Assembly: GCF_000585395.1 (NCBI RefSeq)
Contig: NZ_KK073875.1
Span: 4,040,600 to 4,104,599 of the forward strand
DNA: 64,000 nt
Source: Saccharibacillus sacchari DSM 19268
GTDB taxonomy: Bacteria > Bacillota > Bacilli > Paenibacillales > Paenibacillaceae
Direction of reading: 5' to 3'
A model generated the notes under the pieces. That model saw only the letters and a list, made by a program, of their open reading frames with translations. It was not told where the DNA came from and made no database searches. Positions 32,233-39,655 of the stretch are shown here, in pieces; the first letter of the stretch is position 1, and each line of letters opens with the position of its first letter. The position numbers were made by a program, and so were the translations under genes.

Positions 32233-34989
32233 TTAAGGTTGGGTCGTTGTCTCGCCTTGCGTCTCGGTCGTACCCTCAACCGTGCCAGGATCGGTGTTTT
32301 GAGCATTAGGGTCAACAGCAGGATCGGCCGGCGGGTCCGGCTGCGACTGATCGGCAGGTGCGTCAGGAATCACGGTACCCGGAACGACATTCTCCTCGCC
32401 GCCGGAATCTCCTTCGGTTGGCGGAGTCGTCGTTCCCGGGTCGGTGTTTTCCGTCCCCCCGTTATTTCCGTTCCCATTCCCATTCCCATTCCCATTGCCG
32501 TTGTTGCCTGAGTTTCCGTTTCCGTTTCCGTTATTGCCCAAATTCCCGTTGTTTTCGCCGTCATCCGTCACCGGAGGCGTCACAGGAACTTCACCTTGAT
32601 CGATTCCCGGATCAGTTTCCGTCTCATCCGGCGGAATCGTGTCTTCCGGGAGATTCTCTTCCGGGTTATCTTCGGCCGGGACGGTTAACGTGACGGTGTT
32701 GGACGCTGCCGATTCGACAATAGGCTCCTCGCCTGCCCGATATGCGGTAACGGCATAACTGTAGGTGAGTCCAGGAAGCGCACCGGTATCGGATGACGAA
32801 GCCGACATCAAGCCGTCCGTCAGCAATGAAGGCTGAGCTTCGGATGACTCCTGCCGATACAAACGATAACGAATGTTTTCGCCGGCTACAGGTTGCCATG
32901 AAAGCATGATTGTTTGGTTAGCCACGTCGTAAGAGGCTACCAGACCCGACGGCGAAGCGGCAGGTTCAACCGTCTCGGGCTGCGGCGGTTCCGGTGTCTC
33001 TACCGTCTCCTGAGCAGGCGCATCCGGCGCTTTGAAATCATTCACCGGCATCCCTTCCATGGCTTGTTTCATGATTCGCGCGAACATGGAAGCTGCCAAT
33101 CCGCTGCTGTTTTTGAGCATATGCTGCGCATCCGGTTTGTCGTAGCCCATCCAGACGGCGCCCGTCCATTCCGGCGTATAACCGACGAACCATACGTCAC
33201 GGTTGGCACTGTTACCCTCGATGCCGCTTTGAGTCGTTCCCGTCTTGCCCGCAAGCGGACGACCGATATCGGCTTTGCGGCCGGTACCGTCGGTAATCGT
33301 GCTGCGCATCATGTCGGTCATTTCGTAAGCCGTTTGAGCGCTCATGACCTGTTTGGAATTGTCGATTCGACTATAGATCTCGATTTCGTTCGAATCACGA
33401 ATCGATTTGATCGCATAGGCTTCAATATATTTGCCTCCGTTGGCAAACGAGTTATAAGCCTGAGCCATCTCCAGCGTATTCGTGCCTTTGCTGAGGCCGC
33501 CGAGCGCAATACTCAGGTTATGGTCATTTTCGGTCAACGGAATACCTAAAGACTCTGCGAATTGATACCCCGTCTCCACGCCGATCTGGCTCAGCAGCCA
33601 AACTGCCGGAATATTGATCGACTCGGCAAGCGCCTCTTTCATCGAAACCGATTGACTATAACCGTGCAAGTTTCTAGGGCTGTAATTGCCGAAGCTTTGC
33701 TGTTCGTTGTTGAGCGGCGTGTCTACAGTAAATCCGTTTTCCAGCGCGGGCGCATAGGATGCGATCGGCTTGAACGCCGAACCCGGCTGTCTACGGCTGT
33801 TGACCGCGCGGTTGAAGTCGCCCTTATGATAATTACGGGCACCCAGTATGGCGACAATGCTGCCGTTCTGGTTGTTCGTAATCGTCATGGACGCCTGCAC
33901 CGGCTGGTCGTCGGGACTTTGTTCGAACATCGCGTCATCTTTGAACGCATCTTCCAGACTCTGCTGTGCTTTTGCGTCCATGGTCGTATAAATCTTGTAT
34001 CCGCCGCGGTTCAGATCATCTTCGGTCAATGCCGTCGTGTCTTCCGCTTCCTGAAGCACATAATCAATAAAGGCTTGGTAATGCGTTTCTTTCGTCTCTG
34101 GCGGCGTATACGCATAATCGACTGCCGCCGCTTTATCTTTTTCCGCTTCCGTGATGTAACCTTGCTCATACATCAGCTGAAGCACGACTGCGCGGCGTTC
34201 TTTGGACTTGTCGGGATTGGCGATCGGGTTGTAGCGCGTCGGTGCCTTCGGCATCGCCGCCAAGGTCGCCATTTCCCATAGTTCAAGCTTGTTCAAGTCA
34301 CTTTTGCCGAAGTAACGCTCGGATGCCGCTTTGATGCCGTAATACTGACCGCCGAACGAAATTCGGTTCAAGTACATCGCCAAAATCTCAGGTTTTGAAT
34401 ACTGTCGCTCCAGCGCCAATGCGATCGACACTTCCGTCGCTTTGCGGAAGAATGTCTTATCCGCGGACAAGAAGATGTTTTTCGCTAGTTGCTGGGTAAT
34501 CGTACTGCCGCCTTCAACTGCGGAACGCGCAATGATGTCTCGTACCGCCGCACGGCCGATCGACCGAAGATCGACGCCCGAGTGCTCGAAGAAGCGTTTA
34601 TCCTCGGTTGCGACAAAAGCATCCTGAAGCAACTCGGGAATATCCTGCGACTCGACTTCCTCGCCTCGCTGGATTTTGATTTCCCCGATTTGCACACCTG
34701 TGCGGTCGTAAATGACTGTCGGCGCTTTGATTTCGATCTTGTCTTTATTCTCTGCCAGGATTTTCTCTCCGCTCACCGTAATGAACAGGTAACCGCCCAG
34801 CGCACAAAATACGGCAAAAGCAGCTGTGAAAAACAACGTCCAAAATACGCGTTTCCCCGTTATTCTTTTCTTTTTCTTCGGGGAAGTTTTCTTCTTGGCG
34901 GTCGTCGGAGGTTTCTTCCCCCCGCCGTTACCTCCGCTACCGCTGCCTCCGGTTGTCCGGTTGGAGCGGCTCAGTTGTGGGTTAGGCAT
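32233..34989 (-). CDS. ponA: Class A penicillin-binding protein (PBP1A/PonA type) with Fn3 domain and Asn-Gly tail
   Basis: This bifunctional murein synthase has the following order: basic/Gly cytoplasmic start, one membrane helix (about residues 50-75), a GT51 glycosyltransferase with EDKRFFEHSGVD and GGSTITQQLAKN, then a transpeptidase with SAFKPI (SxxK), SIN and KTGTT motifs. A fibronectin-III-like domain follows (LVASYDVANQTIMLSWQPV), then a long low-complexity tail rich in Asn, Gly, Pro, Thr and Asp. I start at the ATG at 34989 (918 residues); a GTG five codons earlier is possible. hfq lies upstream on the same strand. Confidence 0.93.
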   Translation of the reverse strand: MPNPQLSRSNRTTGGSGSGGNGGGKKPPTTAKKKTSPKKKKRITGKRVFWTLFFTAAFAVFCALGGYLFITVSGEKILAENKDKIEIKAPTVIYDRTGVQIGEIKIQRGEEVESQDIPELLQDAFVATEDKRFFEHSGVDLRSIGRAAVRDIIARSAVEGGSTITQQLAKNIFLSADKTFFRKATEVSIALALERQYSKPEILAMYLNRISFGGQYYGIKAASERYFGKSDLNKLELWEMATLAAMPKAPTRYNPIANPDKSKERRAVVLQLMYEQGYITEAEKDKAAAVDYAYTPPETKETHYQAFIDYVLQEAEDTTALTEDDLNRGGYKIYTTMDAKAQQSLEDAFKDDAMFEQSPDDQPVQASMTITNNQNGSIVAILGARNYHKGDFNRAVNSRRQPGSAFKPIASYAPALENGFTVDTPLNNEQQSFGNYSPRNLHGYSQSVSMKEALAESINIPAVWLLSQIGVETGYQFAESLGIPLTENDHNLSIALGGLSKGTNTLEMAQAYNSFANGGKYIEAYAIKSIRDSNEIEIYSRIDNSKQVMSAQTAYEMTDMMRSTITDGTGRKADIGRPLAGKTGTTQSGIEGNSANRDVWFVGYTPEWTGAVWMGYDKPDAQHMLKNSSGLAASMFARIMKQAMEGMPVNDFKAPDAPAQETVETPEPPQPETVEPAASPSGLVASYDVANQTIMLSWQPVAGENIRYRLYRQESSEAQPSLLTDGLMSASSSDTGALPGLTYSYAVTAYRAGEEPIVESAASNTVTLTVPAEDNPEENLPEDTIPPDETETDPGIDQGEVPVTPPVTDDGENNGNLGNNGNGNGNSGNNGNGNGNGNGNGNNGGTENTDPGTTTPPTEGDSGGEENVVPGTVIPDAPADQSQPDPPADPAVDPNAQNTDPGTVEGTTETQGETTTQP
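32466..32535. repeat. Hexamer repeat coding the Asn-Gly tail of the PBP
   Basis: The plus strand carries CCGTT or CCATTC units repeated about ten times with small changes. On the coding strand these give alternating Asn-Gly pairs. Such runs can slip and change tail length between strains. Confidence 0.75.
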
Positions 34990-35186
34990 GATGGTTTGTG
35001 ACACCCCTTTTGCTTTCTTTGCGCATGTAGACAGTCTGCATACGCGCTCTAACGAAAAGAACAACCTGTGAAGGTTGCTCTCATTCGCAGCTATGGACTT
35101 AGACGTTAGGATACAGGAAAAGTTTCAAGAATTGCCGTTACAGGTTTGTCATTCGTTCGTCACTTTTGATAAAAAGTCGAAACGAA

Positions 35187-35429
35187 TTACTCTCCGGACG
35201 TTGTCTCTTGCTGAGTCAGGGATACGTTGCGCTGCGGCATGAACGTGGAAATGGCATGCTTGTACACCATTTGCTGACGTCCGTCGCTGTCGATCACGAT
35301 CGTGAAGTTATCGAATGCCTTAATTGTGCCCCGAATTTGAAAACCGTTAGTCAAGTAGACCGTAGCCGGGATATTCTCTTTGCGCAGTTGGTTCAGGAAC
35401 GTGTCTTGAATATTAATGGATTTGTTCAT
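35187..35429 (-). CDS. hfq: Hfq RNA chaperone
   Basis: This Sm-like hexameric RNA chaperone has the Sm1 region [21 protein letters not shown] with [18 protein letters not shown], then Sm2 with YKHAISTF. It has 80 residues from the ATG at 35429, which has GGGGG 8 bases upstream; the frame reaches five codons further without support. The short acidic tail QQETTSGE follows. hfq lies next to miaA, as in most bacteria. Confidence 0.96.
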   Translation of the reverse strand: MNKSINIQDTFLNQLRKENIPATVYLTNGFQIRGTIKAFDNFTIVIDSDGRQQMVYKHAISTFMPQRNVSLTQQETTSGE

Positions 35430-35468
35430 AACCGGTACCCCCAATTGTCATTTTACTGTCATTTTCTT

Positions 35469-36419
35469 TCAAAAATCGGAGCTGAACCTTCCCGTAATTA
35501 TACCATGAACCTTCTCGTAATTTGCAGAAAAGTTTTCCGGCTCGGAAACGTCAACCCATTGGATGTCTTGCATATGGCGGAACCACGAGAGCTGTCGTTT
35601 GGCGAAATGCCGGGTATCCCGCTTCAGCAGGTACACAGCTTCTTCAAGCGTTGCCGATCCGTCCAGGTAAGGCCAGATCTCCTTATAGCCCAATCCTTGC
35701 ATGGAAACCATGTCCGGCGTATACCCGAGCGACCGAAGCTTCTGAACCTCTTCGATCAGTCCTTGTTCCATCATTTGGTCGATCCGCTCTTCAATACGGT
35801 TATATAGCATTTGGCGGTCCATTGTCAAACCGATCAAACATAGGTCGTAAGGCGTGGTCTTTTTTTGCCTGGCCAACTGCTCGGATAAAGTCTCTCCTGT
35901 TAGCTTATAAATCTCCAGCGCACGAATGACGCGACGCGTATCATTGGGATGCAATCTTTGTGCGGATTCCGGATCGATATCTCGCAATTTGTCATGGAGC
36001 GCTTGTGTTCCTTGCGTTTCGGCAAACAAAGCTTGTTCCATTCGGAAGGCTTCGTCTGCCCCGCTGTCTGCGAATTCGTAGCGATAGCATAAGGATTCAA
36101 CGTACAGGCCCGTTCCCCCGACGATAAAAGGAAGATTTCCGCGCGCTGTGATTTCCGGGATCAAAGTATTGCAACGTTCCTGGAATTCGGATACGGAAAA
36201 CGGTTCATCAGGCTCATGGATGTCAATTAAATGATGCGGCACACCATCCATTTCAGCCTCCGAAATTTTCGCCGTACCGATGTCCATCCCCCGATACACC
36301 TGCATGGAATCGCCTGAAATAATCTCACAAGAAAAGGCTTTGGCCAACTCGATGCTGAGCTTGGTCTTCCCCACGGCTGTCGGTCCGATCAAGACAAGTA
36401 ATTTGGGCTTATCAGTCAA
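35469..36419 (-). CDS. miaA: tRNA dimethylallyltransferase
   Basis: The enzyme adds the dimethylallyl group to A37 of tRNAs that read UNN codons. The P-loop GPTAVGKT is at 12-19, followed by ISGDSMQVYRGMDIGTAK, HHLIDI, GGTGLY and a C-terminal region with DTRHFAKRQLSWFR. 316 residues is the normal length. The start overlaps the RsmJ-like gene by 8 bases, so translation is coupled, and hfq follows after 40 bases. Confidence 0.96.
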   Translation of the reverse strand: MTDKPKLLVLIGPTAVGKTKLSIELAKAFSCEIISGDSMQVYRGMDIGTAKISEAEMDGVPHHLIDIHEPDEPFSVSEFQERCNTLIPEITARGNLPFIVGGTGLYVESLCYRYEFADSGADEAFRMEQALFAETQGTQALHDKLRDIDPESAQRLHPNDTRRVIRALEIYKLTGETLSEQLARQKKTTPYDLCLIGLTMDRQMLYNRIEERIDQMMEQGLIEEVQKLRSLGYTPDMVSMQGLGYKEIWPYLDGSATLEEAVYLLKRDTRHFAKRQLSWFRHMQDIQWVDVSEPENFSANYEKVHGIITGRFSSDF

Positions 36420-37191
36420 CTGTAATCACTCCATACGTAATTTTGGCATGGACGCGACCATCTGACGTGAAGCCGAGACGCTCCATTTCTCCGCTACCTT
36501 TTTTTTCTTTTAAAACGACTGTTTTGCGTGCTACGCGAACCGCTTCCCCGATCGATTCTTCGCTAAGCGCCCGATCATCCGCAAATGCACGCAGCGGCGA
36601 AATCGCGGAAGAATCGTAGACGGGTTTACGGAACATCGGATCGAAATACACCACATCGAAGCTTTTGTCCGGCAATGACTTCAAATAGTTCAGATGGTCC
36701 GTGTTGATGACTTCGACGCGCCGCATCGCTTCTGTGACCGTCGGCTTCTCCACTTCGTAGCTTGAAAGTCCCTCGCGAAGCAAAACGGATAGCTCTGCCG
36801 AAGCTTCCAGACAGCGAACAAGACCTGTAGGTCCGACTTGGACGGCAAACACGAGCGAGTCGGTTCCCAGACCTGCTGTGCAGTCGAGAACCGTATCTCC
36901 GGTTTCTACTCGTGCAGCATCGATCATCGGATCGGGTTCGCCTCTTAATAGACGCTTTGCACGGACATAACCCATGCTTGGATGATATTCGAGCACCGGT
37001 TGATCTTCGCGGAAAAGACGAACTTTTCCCTGCGTAACGATCAATACCGCGTCGGCATTATATTTTGAAAATAAATTAGGAATCGAAGTTCGGCCTCTCG
37101 GCACAAGCGGGATTCCCTGTTGATTGGCAATTCCGGTTGCCCGCTGAAGTTCGGCTTCAGCGGGTTGGATGCCGGTTGTTACGATCATCAT
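36412..37191 (-). CDS. RsmJ-like SAM-dependent methyltransferase
   Basis: The predicted rRNA methyltransferase resembles the RsmJ (YhiQ) family. VLDCTAGLGTDSLVFA is the SAM-binding loop and VVYFDPMFRKP the DPMY-like catalytic motif; RRVEVINTDHLNYL lies before it. The N-terminal part has QQGIPLVPRGRTSIPNLF. 259 residues fits. It overlaps miaA by 8 bases. Which base it modifies in Gram-positives is unknown to me. Confidence 0.85.
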   Translation of the reverse strand: MMIVTTGIQPAEAELQRATGIANQQGIPLVPRGRTSIPNLFSKYNADAVLIVTQGKVRLFREDQPVLEYHPSMGYVRAKRLLRGEPDPMIDAARVETGDTVLDCTAGLGTDSLVFAVQVGPTGLVRCLEASAELSVLLREGLSSYEVEKPTVTEAMRRVEVINTDHLNYLKSLPDKSFDVVYFDPMFRKPVYDSSAISPLRAFADDRALSEESIGEAVRVARKTVVLKEKKGSGEMERLGFTSDGRVHAKITYGVITVD

Positions 37192-37297
37192 GAAAGGTGT
37201 TCTCCTTGCGTTAAGATGCTGATTCGAGATAGGGCGAGACCTTTTCCCGATTGAATGAAATGCTCGCGGGATTGGGCCGCCGATTCGGTGAAGCAGG

Positions 37298-37402
37298 GCC
37301 TTCCCCCAGTTGATTAGAACGCTTACGGGTCATTTTCGAAGCCGGTTGAACCGTCCGGCTTCGAAAATCGGATTGTAGTCGCTTGAAGGATTGGGGGAAG
37401 GC
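37298..37402 (-). other. Nested inverted repeat directly after mutL
   Basis: An outer pair GCCTTCCCCCA (37298-37308) and TGGGGGAAGGC (37392-37402) encloses an inner perfect 14-bp pair ATTTTCGAAGCCGG (37332-37345) and CCGGCTTCGAAAAT (37355-37368). It begins 2 bases after the mutL stop. No T run follows on the minus strand, so a plain terminator is unlikely. It could fold as an RNA with two stacked stems or as a DNA cruciform. Confidence 0.7.
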
Positions 37403-37404
37403 TT

Positions 37405-39495
37405 TTACATAACCCGTTTAAACAATTTTTCCAAATCGTAAGAAGAGAAAGACACCACAATCGGTCTGCCGTGAGGACAGGTGTAGGGTTGCTTACATCT
37501 TCCCAGGCGTTCGATTAAGGTCTGGGCTTGAATATCGCTTAAGCGTTGGTTGGCTTTGATTGAGGCTTTGCAGGAGCAGAGTGTAGATGCCTTTTCCCGC
37601 AGTTTAGCCAAATCGATCGCGCGTTCGCTCAGTACCCATTCGGCCATCTCTTCAATAATCGAAGATTCATCACCTGCGGGGAACCAATGCGGATAGGCGG
37701 TAACACGGAACGTTTGACCACCGAAAGGTTCCATATATACGCCAGCTTGCTCAAACCAACCGAGTCGATCACGGATCTTGGTGCTCTCAGCCGACGTAAA
37801 TTCCAGTGTGATCGGAAGCAAGAGCTCTTGTGAAGCTTCTTCCGGCTGCCCGAATTTTTCGTAATAATATTCGTAATTAATCCGCTCATGGGCCGCATGC
37901 TGGTCGATCAGGTACAGACCTTGATCGTTCTGTGCGATCAAGTATGTGCCGTGATGCTGCCCAATCAGCGTCATTTCCGGAAAAGTCGGGCGCTTAGGCG
38001 CTTCTCCGCGGCTGTACAGCTCCGCTGCGCGAGCTAAGGCCGCACTATTTTGCGCAGGCTGAGCCGCTTGCCGGGGATTGGAACCTCCAGACGAAGCGGA
38101 ACGGCCCGTATAACCCAATCCATGTCCGGGTTCCCGAACTTGTTGAGGACGAGAGTCCTGTGCGCCGCCAATGGCCGGATAGGATATAGAAGCTTTCAGG
38201 GCTTCTGGCACCTTGTCTGCGCGTACGGCTGCCCCCTTCGGTCGTGAATCAGGGGAATCGGACGATTCCTTGTTTTTATCGGCAGATGCCGCGGCATTTT
38301 GCTGACTTGCCGCGTTGCCTTGAGATGCCTGTTCGGAATGCGTGGCAGCCGATTGGGATTCGCTCGTTGCGGACGGCACATCCTTATCCTGCGGGAGCCC
38401 CGATGCCAGATCGCCCAGCAGCCCTTCACGCTTTGGAAAATGAAACTGTTCTTGCACAATCGAGTTGTTTTTGCCGATCCGTTGGTTGACCGCCTTCGGA
38501 ATCAACACTTCATGCGACAGAGCCGCACGAATCTTGTCTTCCACAAAAGCAACCAGCTCTGCTTCCTTGCTGAAACGCACTTCTAATTTAGCCGGATGCA
38601 CGTTTACGTCAACAAGCGACGGGTGCATGACCAAACGCAGCACGACAAGCGGATGACGTCCGACCGGGAGCAAAGTATGGTAGGCGCGCATAATCGCTTG
38701 GTTCAGCACATGACTACGAATGTATCGCCCATTCACCACCGTAGTTATGGCGCTGCGATTGGAACGGGTAAAGTCCGGCAAGCTGACAAAACCGGAAACG
38801 GCAAAGTCCAGACTTTCCCCCTGCAGTTCAATCATGGCTTTGGCGCTCGTGGTTCCGTATACGGCCGCGATGACTTGAAGCAAATCGCCTCCGCCCAACG
38901 TTTGCAATAACGAGTTGCCGTTATGCCGAAGAGTAAAAGCCACCTCGGGATGAGATAACGCCATTCGGTACATGTAGTCGGAGATATGCCCAAGTTCAGT
39001 CTGGACCGTCTTCATGTATTTCAGGCGCGCGGGCGTATTATAGAACAATTCCTTCACGCGAAAATCCGTTCCGCGCGAAGCGGGAGCGTCTTCGTTGCTT
39101 TTCAACGTACCGCCTTCGATAACTAGCCGCCGTCCCGCGCCGTCTTCGCCGCAAGCGGTCACCACTTCGACTTTGGAAACCGAGGCAATACTCGGCAGCG
39201 CTTCGCCCCGGAAGCCCAGACTCGTAATCTGAAACAAATCCCGGCCTCCAGAAATCTTGCTGGTCGCATGCCGATAAAAGGCAGTCTCGCAATCTTCCGG
39301 ATCAATCCCCGAACCGTTATCCGTAACCCGAATCGAAGATAAACCGCCCTCCTCGGTCCATACATCAACCTTGGTCGCGCCCGCGTCAATCGCATTTTCG
39401 ACCAATTCTTTCACGACCGAAGCCGGTCTTTCCACCACTTCGCCCGCCGCAATCTGGTTGGCAATATGTTCATCCAGTACTTTAATCTTGGCCAT
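37405..39495 (-). CDS. mutL: DNA mismatch repair protein MutL
   Basis: This is the mismatch-repair ATPase and nicking endonuclease. The GHKL ATPase region shows VVERPASVVKELVENAIDAGAT, DNGSGI and TSKI..GFRGEALPSI; the C-terminal dimerisation domain has DQHAAHERINYE, the DQHA-x2-E-x4-E metal site of endonuclease-type MutL, and the late CSCKASIKANQ and CPHGRP motifs. 696 residues; the linker (about 350-490) is long and rich in Ser, Gln and Ala. It follows mutS with a repeat in between. Confidence 0.97.
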   Translation of the reverse strand: MAKIKVLDEHIANQIAAGEVVERPASVVKELVENAIDAGATKVDVWTEEGGLSSIRVTDNGSGIDPEDCETAFYRHATSKISGGRDLFQITSLGFRGEALPSIASVSKVEVVTACGEDGAGRRLVIEGGTLKSNEDAPASRGTDFRVKELFYNTPARLKYMKTVQTELGHISDYMYRMALSHPEVAFTLRHNGNSLLQTLGGGDLLQVIAAVYGTTSAKAMIELQGESLDFAVSGFVSLPDFTRSNRSAITTVVNGRYIRSHVLNQAIMRAYHTLLPVGRHPLVVLRLVMHPSLVDVNVHPAKLEVRFSKEAELVAFVEDKIRAALSHEVLIPKAVNQRIGKNNSIVQEQFHFPKREGLLGDLASGLPQDKDVPSATSESQSAATHSEQASQGNAASQQNAAASADKNKESSDSPDSRPKGAAVRADKVPEALKASISYPAIGGAQDSRPQQVREPGHGLGYTGRSASSGGSNPRQAAQPAQNSAALARAAELYSRGEAPKRPTFPEMTLIGQHHGTYLIAQNDQGLYLIDQHAAHERINYEYYYEKFGQPEEASQELLLPITLEFTSAESTKIRDRLGWFEQAGVYMEPFGGQTFRVTAYPHWFPAGDESSIIEEMAEWVLSERAIDLAKLREKASTLCSCKASIKANQRLSDIQAQTLIERLGRCKQPYTCPHGRPIVVSFSSYDLEKLFKRVM

Positions 39496-39540
39496 ATCGT
39501 TTCTCCTTTCCCGAGCAACATTGGAAATGTGCTGAATCTA

Positions 39541-39644
39541 ATACCTTGTCAACTCTCAATCATAGGATTATGTTCGCTGGAAACCTACACGCTTTAGGTG
39601 GGTTTCCGGCGGGCATAACCTTACTTTTAGTGTTGACAAGGTAC
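39541..39644. repeat. Short repeat with terminal inverted repeats, copy 2
   Basis: The 104-base element is bounded by ATACCTTGTCAAC and GTTGACAAGGTAC. It aligns with the reverse complement of 6213-6321. The middle has a hairpin GGAAACC..GGTTTCC not shared with copy 1. It lies 11 bases downstream of the mutS stop and upstream of mutL, so it splits the mutSL unit. Confidence 0.72.
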
Positions 39645-39655
39645 TACTAACTTGC

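Noticed and set aside
32466-32535. Possible CRISPR-like or minisatellite array
   Set aside because: The units are 6 bases long and in frame within the PBP gene; this is low-complexity coding sequence.
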